Positions 22,443 to 33,392 of a DNA stretch of 64,000 nt are shown here, one piece after another. The stretch comes from Ochotona curzoniae (taxonomy: Eukaryota; Chordata; Mammalia; Lagomorpha; Ochotonidae). The translations under genes and the position numbers were made by a program. The notes under the pieces were generated by a model. It was not told where the DNA came from. It worked only from the letters and a program-made list of their open reading frames with translations, and did no database searches. The stretch is from contig NW_024466599.1 of the NCBI RefSeq assembly GCF_017591425.1, forward strand, positions 74,132,501 to 74,196,500, written 5' to 3'. Positions within the stretch are counted from its first letter, which is position 1, and the number at the start of each line of letters is the position of its first letter.

Positions 22443-22724
22443 TCAATTCCTTTGGTTTTCTGTATGTGAGATCACATGATCCTCCAGTTTCCGTTCTTTC
22501 TTTCCTATGTGTCTCTTCTTTCCTCTCCTTAGTCCTTCAATAAGGACCTCCAACACTTTGTCAAATAAAAGTGGTGAGGATGGACAATATGCTTGTCTTG
22601 CTCCAAACCTTAAAGGGCCCAGTTGTTCATCATTGAGTATCTTAGGTGCGAGCTTATTATACACATTGTTTAAAGTGATGGCATATACGCTTTTTAGACC
22701 TAATGTATTGCATTCTTTTATCAT
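22443..22724 (-). pseudogene. L1 ORF2 reverse-transcriptase fossil (open 93-codon remnant)
   Basis: The minus-strand frame includes the stretch QAYCPSSPLLFDKVLEVL, which matches the L1 reverse-transcriptase block usually written RQGCPLSPLLFNIVLEVL. The Gly of RQG and its Cys context are altered (QAYC). The downstream catalytic FADD block is not in this frame. The frame starts in, and remains inside, the antisense L1 described for 20960-23600, so this is a decayed retroelement fragment and not a host gene. It has no intact domain and no sign of expression. Confidence 0.75.
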
Positions 22725-23164
22725 AACAGGAATATCAGAATTGCATCAAATACTTTTTCGTGCCTAACGAGATGATCATATGGTTATTATCCTTTGGTCT
22801 CTTCAGGTGGTGTATCAGGTGTATTTATTTGCAAATGTTGAACCACCCTTTCGTTACAGGTCTAAGTCTCATTTGATCATGCTGAGAGATCTTTTTATTT
22901 TGCTGTTGAATTTGGTGTGTGAGTGGTTTTGAGAATTTTTACAACTGTGTTCATCTTGAATATTGCCCATTAGTCTTCTCTTTTAATCTTTGTGTCTGGA
23001 TTTGACAATAAACTAATGTTGTCACCGAAAAACAAGTCAGGAAACAATACCTCCCCTTCAATTTTTGGGAAAAGATTATGGGAAAGGACTATTATTTCTT
23101 CTTCAAAGTTTGTTATATTTTAGCTGTGAAAATATTAAGGTCCTATGCTTGCCTTTGATAAGAG

Positions 23165-23378
23165 ACTTTTTTATTTATCAGAAATCCTCGCTTATTCCTC
23201 TGGGTCTCCTACATGGGTGCATGCTCCCAAAGCTTTGGGCCATTCTCCTCTACTTTCCCAGGCCACAAGCAGGAACCTGGGTGAAAAGCAGAACAACTGG
23301 GATATGAATGGACACCCATATAGGATACTGGTGTTTAGAGGCAGAGGATTAGCCAATTGAGCCATAGTGCTGGGCCCT
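23165..23378 (-). mobile_element. CSINE, 3'-shortened, minus, inside old L1
   Basis: It retains the body and head ('tgggtctcctacatgggtgc', 'ccaggccacaagcaggaac', 'cacccatataggatactgg', 'ccatagtgctgggccc') but the tail side is short. Confidence 0.8.
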
Positions 23379-23598
23379 ACATCTTTATATCCTGTTTATG
23401 AATTTCCCTTTTATTATGTAGTGTCCTTCCTTGAGTGTATTTAATTTTTGACATCGAACTCTGTGCACTTTTCTGGTTTCTGTTTGTGTGACATACCTCT
23501 CTCCATTCTTTTCCTTCAGTCTGTGTACATCCTTAAAGGTGAAATGAATTTCTTGCAAAAAGTGTAAGTTGCTTATCTATTCAGTCACTTTATGTCAC

Positions 23599-23616
23599 TG
23601 TGTGTGTGTGTGTCTG
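23599..23616. repeat. (GT)n microsatellite
   Basis: About eight GT units at the left end of the region next to the L1. Confidence 0.85.
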
Positions 23617-23869
23617 CATGTGTCAGAGAGACAGAAACAGAAAATCTAGGGGAAACTTTCAGTATTCTTTCTTAAGTCTACAATTGCTTTTTTTTAAATG
23701 CACAATGTGTGTCCATCGCATGATAATTGTGACATTGAAAATATAATTACGCCACCGGAAATATGAAATTAGGGATTTTAAGAAACAAGCTTATTAAGAA
23801 AATTGCAAAGAAATTCCTCAAGAAAACAGCTATTACTTTTTTACATTTATTCTTTTTTTACTATGTCTT

Positions 23870-24130
23870 AGTACAGATGGTGCGTGATTTACAATGGTTC
23901 AGTTTACAAATTTTCAACTTTACAGTTGAAAACCAATACACAATTTCTAGAAATTCTGTCCTTTTCCCTGGCTGGTGATGTGGGATATGGTATTCAACAA
24001 TGCTGGGCCATGGGAGGTGCATCGCAGCTTCCAGCCAACTTCAAAATTGCAACATGAGACACTCCATAACCTGGATTACAAGATGCTGCTGAGCTATGAT
24101 GCTGTGATGGCTGGGTAGTTAAATATCTTG
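23870..24130 (+). mobile_element. Tigger-like DNA transposon relic
   Basis: It begins with 'acagatggtgcgtgatttac' and continues 'aatggttcagtttacaaatt' and 'ttcaactttaca'. Later 'gctggtgatgtgggatatgg', 'atgctgggccatgggaggtg' and 'gctgagctatgatgctgtga' match a non-autonomous Tigger family whose ends are A/T-rich palindromes. The family name is uncertain. Confidence 0.55.
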
Positions 24131-24254
24131 TTTTGGATTGATGATGTGTTCATTGGAATGTAACCTCCATCAAGTTGAAGGTCATATGCATACATATGAA
24201 AAGACTTCAAAGGTTTATCAAGAATTTCACATTATTGCTTTTGAGAGTTTTGGG

Positions 24255-24535
24255 GGGTTTACTTATTACTTATTTGAAAGACAGAGAGATGAGGCTGGAA
24301 AACATGCAGAGATTTTCCTCCCACTGGTTCACTCTCCAAACGTCCACAGTAGCAGACATTGGTGAGGCTGAAATTAGGAGGCTGGGTGTTTCATGTGAGT
24401 AACTGGGAATGCACTCCTGGAGTCCATCACCTGTTGCTTCCCAAGGAATGCATTAGCAGGAAGCTGAAACTGGAAATAGAGCTGAGACTTGAAGCCACAC
24501 ACCCTGATGTGAATGTGGGCAACTTGGGAGGAATT
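24255..24535 (-). mobile_element. CSINE, diverged, minus (first of four in a row)
   Basis: 'acttattacttatttgaaag', 'actggttcactctccaaacg', 'gcattagcaggaagctgaaa' and 'cacaccctgatgtgaatgtg' give the reverse order of an older C repeat. Confidence 0.8.
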
Positions 24536-24756
24536 TTTTCAGTTTATTCCTTCATGAATTTTTCAAGCATCCTCATAGACTGTTTTTACAGAATTGTATC
24601 ATTCTGTGGGTTTTTTTTTTAATAAAATCTTTTATGCTTTAGCAATGAACTTACTCTCATCCAAATTGTATTTTACAACAAAATTGAGGTAGTTATTTTT
24701 ACAATGACTAATGCCACGGTTCTGGATATTTTTGAGACATAAAATCAGAGTGTTTT

Positions 24757-25050
24757 TGAAAGTATCAATTTATTGTTATTTGAGAGCAAAAGAGAGAAGG
24801 AGTTCTCATTTGCTGGTTCACATTAAAAATATCCACAATGGCTGGGACTGGGTTAGAACAAAATAAGGATCACAAGACTAATTTCAAGTTTCAAATATGG
24901 ATGGAAAGGCCCCCCAAATCCTTACACTATCATTATTGTCTCCTAGGATCTGTATTAACAGGAAACTGAAGTCAAGAGTGAAGCTGGGTGTTGATATGCG
25001 ATGGAGACATTTTAACTGTATCTTAACCACTGGACCAACCAACCATCTCA
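24757..25050 (-). mobile_element. CSINE, older, minus (second of four)
   Basis: 'tcaatttattgttatttgag', 'ctcatttgctggttcacatt', 'attaacaggaaactgaagtc' and the head complement 'ttaaccactggaccaacc'. More diverged than its right-hand neighbour. Confidence 0.7.
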
Positions 25051-25064
25051 GCAAGTAATCTTTT

Positions 25065-25389
25065 TCAAAAAAGATTTATTTTTATTGCAAAGTCAGATAC
25101 GCAGAGAGGAAGATAGACAGAAAGGAAGATCTTCCATCTGATGATTCACTCCCCAAGTAACTGCAACAGCCCACATTGTGCTTATCCAAAGCCGGGAGCC
25201 AGTAACTTCCTCAGGGTCTCCCATGTAGGTACAGGATCCCAAGGGCTGTCCTCAACTGCTTTTCTAGGCCACCAGCAGGGAGCAGGATGGGAAGCGGAGC
25301 TGCCAGGATTAGAACCGGTGCCCATATGGGATCCCAGGGTGTGTTCAAAGTGATGACTTAAGCCACTAGGTCACCTCGCTGGGCCCAGG
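25065..25389 (-). mobile_element. CSINE, young type, minus (third of four)
   Basis: Reverse tail 'aaaagatttatttttattgc', then 'gaagatcttccatctgatg', 'attcactccccaagtaact', 'attagaaccggtgcccatat' and 'tcgctgggccc'. Perfect 12-bp duplications AAGTAATCTTTT at 25053-25064 and 25390-25401. Confidence 0.95.
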
Positions 25390-25454
25390 AAGTAATCTTT
25401 TGGAAGTAACACAACAGACTCTTACAAGGTTTATGAGATGTATAGACTAATTTT

Positions 25455-25765
25455 CTTTACAAACAAATATGTTTATTTGAAAGTCAGAGTTGCAACAAGA
25501 GGGAGGCAGAGAATGGTGGGAAAGAGAGGAGACTGTTTCATCCATTGGTTCACTCCCTCAGATGCTTCAGTGGGCACGACCAAGGACAGGAGCTTTGTGT
25601 GTGTTTCCCACACAGGTAGAAGAACCCCAGGCAGTTCGGTCATCTGCTGCTCCTGCTTTTTCCAGGCACAATAGCAAAGAAATAAATCGGAAGTAGAACA
25701 GCCAAGATGTGAGCTGGTGCCCATATTGGATTCTGGTGTCAAACACTATGCCACACTATCCCCTG
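25455..25765 (-). mobile_element. CSINE, diverged, minus (fourth of four)
   Basis: 'aatatgtttatttgaaagtc', 'tcatccattggttcactccc', 'gagctggtgcccatattgga' and head 'tgccacactatcccctg'. The flanks share ACAAATAT. Confidence 0.85.
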
Positions 25766-26224
25766 ACAAATATTTTTCACTTCATGTTTTTGTGAAAATG
25801 TGACAACTTCACATGCATTTAAAAAAATATATGTAGACCAATCTGATTGGTACTAGCTGACCGTAACATTTTAGAGCTGCACCAAGTCTGGTTTTCTGTC
25901 TAGTACATCTAGATTGACCAACCTTGCCCTACTGAGAGCATCCATTTCAGTTTTCTGTATATTTATATGATGGTCTCCTTCCAGAATTTTTATATTGAAC
26001 TTCCAGCTTTCTGAACCTGGAAGTGAAATAGAAAGAAAACATTTTTTTCTCAGACCCAAGTTGTCCTACTAGACACTCAGAATAGATCACTTCTGGTAGC
26101 AGATGAGAGGATTCTCTCTCTCTCCAATAAGAAATTGAATCTGCTGCAGCCACCAGGTGGATGTCCCTCAACGACTTCAGCTCAGACACTGCCACTCTGG
26201 AGACATCATAGGATGCAGGCTGGC
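25766..26224. other. Unannotated stretch
   Basis: No repeat recognised. Two overlapping minus frames (25871-26195) are low in protein character. Confidence 0.4.
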
Positions 26225-26790
26225 TCCAAGACTGTCACACTCATATGTTGCTAGCCAGTCTTAACCCTTCTTGGCTCAGTGCCCCTGGCCAACTGGGTAC
26301 GGATCTGGGAGTGTCTCACAGAATTCAGGGTAACAGTGAGCTGCAAGTGTATCATAAAGGTCATCCAGATGAAAAGACATTTGGGTGGAAGTCTGCAAGA
26401 TGGAGTGCAAAATTCCCACGCCTTCTCTAGGGGCACTACCCGTCAGGAACCTCTGGTGTCTAGATATCCAGAAACTCTCCGATCTGTCTTATTTAGGGGT
26501 TTTCTAGAGGCTTCATTATAAATGCATAATTACTATCAGACTGCGTGGGAAACCCACCAAGGCCTGTCCAGATCCTCCTTGGCCTCCCTATGCAACATTT
26601 TTCTCTCCAGGGTACAGAGCCAAAACACTCCGATATGAGGAGTCTTATTTCCTTCTGGGGCCAAAGGAAGATCGGAAAACCTCTTCTCTGTCAGCTCCAA
26701 GACAAAAATGCAAAGGAAGGTTCGAGTCTCTACAATTGGCCTTAGGGAAGAGAAATTCCAGGCTCTATGGATTCCCTTGGGGTGGGAATT
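26225..26790. mobile_element. Old mammalian interspersed repeat, copy B (name uncertain)
   Basis: 'gagtgtctcacagaattcag', 'aaggtcatccagatgaaaag', 'tccagaaactctccgatctg', 'ttctagaggcttcattataa' and 'aaagtt'-like end words follow the consensus also seen at 13832-14035. Opposed frames at 26245-26521 and 26536-26799 are inside it and are not genes. Confidence 0.45.
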
Positions 26791-27009
26791 ATGATTCAAG
26801 CACCATGGCCATAAACTAAAGTTGATGCTTGCACATACATGTGTGTGTGCATGTAAGTGTATTCATACACATACATGTATTATTTCAATCATATCATTTT
26901 ATTTATAGAAGTACTAAATTGCTCTAGTGAATCCTGCCTGATGGTATAATCTGTACTCTGTAAGAATATAAAATCTGATTTTTAGAATTTACACATTATT
27001 TTAATTCCT

Positions 27010-28200
27010 TCTTTTTTTTTTTCAAAAGACATACTGCAAGTGATTAAATTTTTACACTTGGGATTCATTTTGTGGTCCAGCACAATCCATGTGCTCTCGG
27101 AAAGACCGTGGATTCAGCAGTTATTGAGTCCTGTGCCTATGAATGTCAGTGGTTCAAGGTCATCGATGATGTCAAAACCTATGAGGAAATAGGGAGTTCA
27201 AATCTGTTTATTTTGGTGCCATTTTTTTAACCCTTGCATAAGTTTTTCATAAAACTCTATTTTCCTTGTAGGATGGATTTTACAAGACATTTTGTCAAAA
27301 GAATTGATGATTTATTTTCATTGTTCACAAGCTTACATCTCATATATCCTCACTGGTTTTTCTAGTTCTATGAATAATTTGCTTTTCTAATTCTTCTCAA
27401 AATAAGTGTGGATAGATAAGTTATTGATAGATTACACTAATCTTTCCACTGTGATCATGATTATCTATGTTTCCTTGAGTTCCGAGAGTTGTTATTTTTG
27501 ATCTATGTTATTACTGTCTCATAATTTTTGTGGTTGTTTTGTTAATATTTATCAGTAATTTACACATTATGAAAATTAAGCATACAATGATGTTGTCATC
27601 ATGTTAATGTGAAATATCCCATCCTATCTGATAATACACTTTTTGTGCAGTCAACTTTGGACTTGGTATAGACAAGCCAACTTTCTTATGACTAAAACGA
27701 TATATCTCTTCCTATCACATTAACTTTATATCTGTTCATTTCTTTCCACTTTCAGTATATCTCTTATAAAACCATATAATATGTTACAGAGGCTTCAGAT
27801 TCTGCAGTGTTCCTTTTTTCAAAAAGGTTTATTTCCTTTTTATTGGAAAGTCAGATCCACAGAGGAGGAGAGACAGAGGAAGATCTGTCTAATGATTAAC
27901 TCCCCAATTGACCACAATAGCTGGAGCTGCAACGCTCTGAAGCCAGAAGCCAGGAGATTCTCCTGGGTCTCCCACACAAGTGCAGAGTCCCAAGGCTTTG
28001 GGCCATCCTCAACTGCTTTCCCAGGCCACAAGCAGGGAACAGAATGGGAAGTGGGGCCACTGGGATTAGAACCAGCACCCATATGGGATCCCCGTACATT
28101 CAAAGCAATGACTAGCCACTAGGCCACCTAACGGGGCCCATGCAGTGTTCCTTTGAAGTATGACTTTCACAATAACAGGCTGTTAATTTGACTGGACTCA
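27010..28200 (-). mobile_element. Old L1, antisense ORF2, split by a SINE
   Basis: Antisense landmarks are 'cattttgtggtccagcacaa', 'atccatgtgctctcggaaag' and 'ctagttctatgaataatttg', then 'cccatcctatctgataatac', 'acaagccaactttcttatga' and 'tatatctcttcctatcaca'. The CSINE at 27817-28140 interrupts it. Confidence 0.6.
27817..28140 (-). mobile_element. CSINE, young type, minus, inside old L1
   Basis: 'ttcctttttattggaaagtc', 'ctgggtctcccacacaagtg', 'gggccatcctcaactgcttt', 'gaaccagcacccatatggga' and head 'aacggggccc'. Perfect 14-bp duplications TGCAGTGTTCCTTT at 27803-27816 and 28141-28154. Confidence 0.95.
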
Positions 28201-28509
28201 AACTGCAAACTGCTCTGTGGTAAGGAGCAGTTGAAATCTCAACACAACCTTTCAGATTCCTGCCTATACTTCTCTAATGTGCTCCCTAATATCTCACATT
28301 ATCTGTTGTTTCAATGGAATCAGAAGATCTGGGGGGAGTTTTTATCACAAGTTGGAAGCTCACCCACATTGCACCTTTTATCCTCCAGGGTTTATCCATG
28401 AACTGTCTGCTTAGCCAGATCCCAAAACTATCTCCTTCCTACCACTAGAATCATAATACATTAGAGGGTGTTCTCAGGCTGAAGTGCACAGGCTTTCACA
28501 TCTCAAACT

Positions 28510-28805
28510 TATAAAGATTTGTTTATTTATTTGAAAGGCACAGCCACCGAGTAAAAACAAAAGACAGAGAGTAACCAATACTCCATCGTTGGCTCACTCC
28601 TCAAATGCCAGCAGCAGCCAGAGGCAGGAGGCAAGAACTCAGTCAGGATCTCCCCTGGGTGTGGCAGCGACTCCGCTGTTACCTGCTGCCTCCCAGGCAC
28701 ACTGGCAGGAAGCAGAGCTGGAGACAGAGCACATGGCTCCATCCTAAGCATTCTGCTTTGCGATGCAGGCATCCCAAGAAACGGCTTAACGTGCTGTGCT
28801 CACAA
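28510..28805 (-). mobile_element. CSINE, older type, minus
   Basis: 'tttgtttatttatttgaaag', 'catcgttggctcactcctca', 'cctgctgcctcccaggcaca', 'ggcaggaagcagagctggag', and 'ggcatcccaagaaacggctt'. This is the last CSINE before a 15.9-kb CSINE-free interval. Confidence 0.85.
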
Positions 28806-29692
28806 GGTACAACACCTAAAGCATGAATTTTAAATGCCTTGTCTCATTAAACCCACGGCTATTTATGTAATATCTGAATTATCCAAACTTAAATTCTTGA
28901 ACTTCCAAATATGTCAAAAAAAAAAAAACAGTAAAAGATAACCAAAAAGGAAGGTAAAAGCAAACGCAAATCCTGTTGTGTTAGCTCTATTGAAAATCAA
29001 TAATGTTATCCCTTTCTCTTGCCAATGGTGGTAGAAATCCAGCCATGTTTAACTCACTCTCAGTAGCAATAAATGTATTTTCACCCTGAAGGGGAAAAAT
29101 AAATACCTTGATAATTTAATTAACATTTGAAATGTCATGTCTATTTTTCAAATTTAGAGTCTAATGCAGCTCAGTTTCATAGATCTTTCTGTATTTGTGA
29201 AAATCTTTTCTCTCTTTTCTTTCTCTCTTATGTAGTGGCCACTTCCACTATAAACAATAGATGTGCTTAATGTTGCTAACAAATCCAATTCTTAATATTT
29301 AATTTTAAAGAATTAAAATTTAAATTATCACACATAGCTAATGCTTACAGCACCAATTGGGACAGACAGAGTGCAAATGAAACAAGAAAGAGATCAAATA
29401 AGAGTAAGTAGAAGCCATCCTTGAAATAATGAGGTTATTTGAGTGTGTATTAATAAATCAAAGAAAGAATGCAGCAACTTCATGATATAAATGAAACATT
29501 AAACCTTTTAACTGTACCATTTTCTGCCTAAATGCTACATAGCAGTTATTTTACTATTCTTTCTGAACTCTAAATTTTGGAATATGAAAATGACAGAAAA
29601 AAGATAAAATAAATTTATTACTAGGCTGAACATCCAATCCTGTAAGTTGGACAATAATATGACTTTGAGGACAACCGTAAACTTATATGTAG
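28806..29692. other. Unannotated AT-rich stretch
   Basis: An A13 run at 28916-28928 could be a retrocopy tail but has no visible body. The segment 29150-29340 is AT-rich with palindromic words ('aattttaaagaattaaaatt'). No gene. Confidence 0.4.
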
Positions 29693-30010
29693 CACACGTC
29701 TGCCCATATCTGTTCGGATTCTGCATCTGTAGATTCAACCAAACATGATTGGAAGATAACAGGGAAAAACTGCACCCATGTTAAATATGTACAGAATTTG
29801 TGTCATTTCCTAAATGATGCAGTACTCAACTACTTCCATACATTCATGGTGCATAAGATATTGCAGGTCATCCAGACATGACTTGAAGGACATGGAAGGA
29901 TATATGTAGGTTAGGCGCAAATGCTGCAATACTCTATATAAGGGACTTGAGCATCTGTGAAGTTTCATGTCCACGAGGTATTGGTATTGTAGATTCTGTC
30001 GGGTGTGTGG
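29693..30010 (-). mobile_element. MER2-type (Tigger) DNA transposon, minus
   Basis: 'tgcatctgtagattcaacca' at the left, then 'ctctatataagggacttgag', 'catctgtgaagtttcatgtc' and 'ggtattggtattgtagattc' match the reverse of the MER2 consensus. The ends are worn. A second copy in the opposite orientation lies at 43031. Confidence 0.7.
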
Positions 30011-32594
30011 GGAAAATAAAAAACCACAACACCACCCAAATCACCCTTAAAAGTAATCTATCTACACTGTCAAATGAAACATAATATTGGCTCTAAATAT
30101 ATGGTGTACAATTTATTCTTTCTTCCCGTAGAACACATTATGACTTCTTGAATTGTAGTCATTTTTCTATGTAGGGGCCCTATTGTATGATGTCATTTCT
30201 GGGACCTAGACTCTCCAGAATTCCATTCAAAGGAGACATGTGCCTGATTTGGAAACAGAGAGGTGGTGGTCATTTGAAGAACCAAGTCTCAGGCACCTCT
30301 TTGTACTGTCACTCCTCTCGTCCCAATTCAGTGTCATCACATGGATGAAGGAACAGAGCATACTGGCTCCAACTTGGTGAGTCGATCTCTCTCTCCCTCT
30401 CACTCTCTCTCTCTCTCTCCCTCTCGCGCTCTCCCTCTCGCTCTCTCTCCCATCTTTTTTCTTTTTTCTCCTGTCTCTCTCAATTCCTCCCAGAATTCAT
30501 TTGGCTAGATTCCACTGGTAGGGTTTAGCTCCAATACTCCATCCCATAATGCATTTGGGAAAACTATCCAAAGAAAACTATACACTAAATTTAATCCGAA
30601 TTATTTGCATTTCAGTTACGCAAAAATCCAAGCCACCTCTTTTTTTTTTTTAAACCATCCTAGATAATTATGATTTTAGACTATTCTTGGAATCACAAGG
30701 AAAATAGAATAAGAATGCTAGATCATGTGTAAGCACAAACAATTATCGTCTCCAGAAAAACTGAGCAATTGAAACCATGTCCTAATTAAGGTTTCAAAAC
30801 TTGAATTGTCTCTTATGGACCAGGCTTGGAGTGCACTGAATCTGCCGTGGTTCCCTTTTCTCTGTTTATTTATCTTATTGCTATTGGACTTCCTAGGACT
30901 ACCCAAATGTTGTAGCTACTTTATTCTGAAGTAGAAATAAAAAGAAGCATAGATTAACATTATACATTTGCTTAGGGAAATCCTGATTTATAATGAAATG
31001 CACTAAATATCTGAGGCAGGAGGATAGAATACACCTTTATCTGTAAATCTGTTGTATTTAGCCCATCCTAAGTAGAAATGTGTGATTTTTTTTTTTTGAA
31101 TTGCCATCTGAATATCAAACCCTACCATATGAATATTTTTTAATTCTTTGATCTATTCATCTTTTTAAACTTTTTATTATGGTACTAATAACAATAAGCT
31201 TAATGATACCGAAATGTATTAAGTACTAAACAAATGTTATGATCTTGATTTTCAGAAAAAAAGTCTTCATTTGTTGTATATGACTTTTTAAACTTTTACT
31301 TCAAACTTTTTTGTTAGCAAAAATATTTAAAATGTGGACAAGAATTGGTCAACACACCTTATTATCTGAGAAGTTGGGTTGTTGCTTTTTGAGGTTGGGG
31401 TAATTTTTCATTTTGAATTATTGTTTGCTTTTTCTTCCCATACAATTCCATTTTGAGCCACTGGTGCATGCACATTGCCTGATTTATTACCTAAAGATCA
31501 AGGTTCCTTGGTTTGTGTGTATTTTCGATTCCTTCAATGTTATTGACTTATCCCCACAAAAATGATTTTGCGACACTCAACTCTCCTTTGCTTCTTCTTA
31601 TTAGTCCTGCTCCCATCTCTGGTGTTAGATTGCCACTGTGCCACACTGGAAACATGTTGCTTTCATTTCTCCCACTATCATCTGTAGTCTGAGGACTGAT
31701 ACGTTCAGAAAATTGCTTTCCACTGCTTACCTGCCTCCTTTCCCACCTTTTCCCACTTCTTTTGTAGTTTTACTTTTCCTTCCCTGCAGACAGAATACAT
31801 AGAGTAATCAGAGAAGATCTTTCTGGAATCAGAACCGTTTCTTTCACTGACCCATGGAGTAGGGCCCTGCTCTGGTGGTTGCGTCTGGCTTGTTCAGAGC
31901 CTAACAGAGTGCTTGCTTCTGCACACAGATGGAGGTGAGGATGCTCTGTCCTTTATAGCCCTCTAGTGATTTTCAAGTCATGTTGGACATTTTTGAAAAG
32001 CCAAACCCATGTTGATGTTGACATCTTTTCTTCTTAGGAACTCTGCACGTGGTTTTGTGGTCGCAGTCTTAACCTGTGTCTTCCTCTGAGGAGGAGCTAG
32101 CCACATTCAGATGACACCGAACCTCAACTGCAACAGGAGTGGCCACCTGCCTTCCACCTTCCCTTTCTGTTGACATCATCTAGTGAAATGATTTTTGCTA
32201 AAAGAGATCCCACAATTTGTCAACGGGGATATAGTTTGGAATTCATACCATACGCTGGTCTTTGGAAGAAAGACAGCCCTGGGACGCTGGCTTTTCCAAA
32301 TGCAGGCAAATCACAGCCTGAGAATGACACAGCAGTGCTAGACCTGCTGTCAGCCTGTGGCGATGGCCACCAAAGGATGGAGAATACAGCCCACAGGCTG
32401 AGCTCAAAGGGTACCCAGGAACCGGCACACTCCCTTCCATGCCTCTGAGCACTCAACTTGATGACCACACTAGAAACATCAGAAGAAAAGGTGGGAAAGA
32501 AATTCTCAGCCTTCATTTCCACAAGTAGTGGAACTATGGGAAAGTCCTTGGAGTTTAGCACCTATACTCAAAATATGCAACTGAAACCCGTACA

Positions 32595-32596
<2 letters not shown>
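30011..32596. other. Unannotated, CSINE-free stretch
   Basis: About 2.6 kb with only simple repeats recognised (CT-rich at 30385-30451, T10-12 runs near 30640 and 31088). 30190-30550 could belong to an unidentified retroelement ('cagaattcatttggctagat'), but I cannot place it. Frames at 32170-32561 lie on opposite strands over the same bases and lack motifs. Confidence 0.4.
30385..30451. repeat. (CT)n-rich microsatellite, imperfect
   Basis: CT units broken by CC and CGC interruptions over 67 bp. Confidence 0.9.

Positions 32597-32625
<29 letters not shown>
32597..32625. repeat. (CA)n microsatellite
   Basis: About 14 uninterrupted CA units. Confidence 0.92.
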
Positions 32626-32627
<2 letters not shown>

Positions 32628-32704
32628 GATATATATGGGAACGATTACTTAACTAAATGATTCCCTATCCATATAACTTCTGGTAAGCTAGTAAAGCTTC
32701 CACA

Positions 32705-32805
32705 ATTGATTTCCTCATAGAATGCCTGCAATGATTAAATGAGATACTGTTTTGGACACGCCCTGATTAAGAGCTTAATAAATGGATATTGTTCCTGCTA
32801 ATGCT
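32705..32805 (+). mobile_element. MIR SINE fragment, plus
   Basis: 'ctcatagaatgcctgcaatg', 'attaaatgagatactgtttt' and 'agagcttaataaatggatat' match the 3' half of MIR. Confidence 0.6.
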
Positions 32806-33017
32806 GCCAAGAGTGATGGTGGCAGTTTGACATAGACGTAGACAAAAGGGGGGACTGAAAGTTGAAAGTAGATGGTGACAAGGGCCTTTTCATGTGTTGT
32901 CATGTATAATCTAGAAGTGCTTGATGCTTTGTCTGACAGTACAATGAAGCAACACTTGAAACTGGGCCTGCAGCCAGAAGGTGAGGGTGGAGGTAGAGGT
33001 GGAAATTGACTGTGGAA

Positions 33018-33392
33018 ATTACCTTAGCTTGATTTCTTTTCCTATAACTGAATACCAGTGACCATATGATTTACAAAAAAAGTGCAAGTGTATGTGGCTC
33101 AACATTCAGGAGGTTGCACAGTTCAATACCATGACCAGGGAGGGTCTTCTTGCTATAGAACAACATAGCAGAGGGTATCTCATGGCAAGGCAGGGGCAGT
33201 GTGCCAGTTCACACTTCTTCTGGTCTTCCGGTAAAGTCATCAGTGCCATCCTGGGTGTACCATCCCATGACTTCATCTCTTCTTCCTCACTTCCCAGAGC
33301 CGCTTGTCCAAATACCGTTAACGTACAAATCTGAGGATTAAGTTTTCAACACATGGGTTTGGAGGGCACAGTGAAACCATAGCAGACACATA
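33018..33392 (-). mobile_element. MaLR-type LTR, minus
   Basis: The start 'gatttcttttcctataactg', 'aataccagtgaccatatgat' and the end 'acatgggtttggagggcaca' plus 'gaaaccatagcagaca' are the antisense ends of an MST/MLT LTR. The middle is shortened and diverged. The 80-codon plus frame here (33092-33334) is part of it. Confidence 0.7.

Larger units (their letters stand above)
20960..23600 (-). mobile_element. Old L1, antisense, ORF2 and 3' UTR, split by two SINEs
   Basis: The plus strand follows the antisense of L1 from its 3' UTR into ORF2. Landmarks are 'attctgtgtgtatatgtaca' near 21430, 'ttcagctttgttctgtgtgc' near 21735, 'aaataaaagtggtgaggatg' near 22563, 'gagatgatcatatggttatt' near 22769, 'aaatgttgaaccaccctttc' near 22835 and 'aggtgaaatgaatttcttgc' near 23540. 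Two CSINEs (21822-22098, 23165-23378) interrupt it. Old and inactive. Confidence 0.75.

Noticed and set aside
22443..22724. Possible host gene with reverse-transcriptase likeness
   Set aside because: The match is to the L1 reverse transcriptase, and the frame sits in a long antisense L1 relic. Recorded as a retroelement fossil instead.
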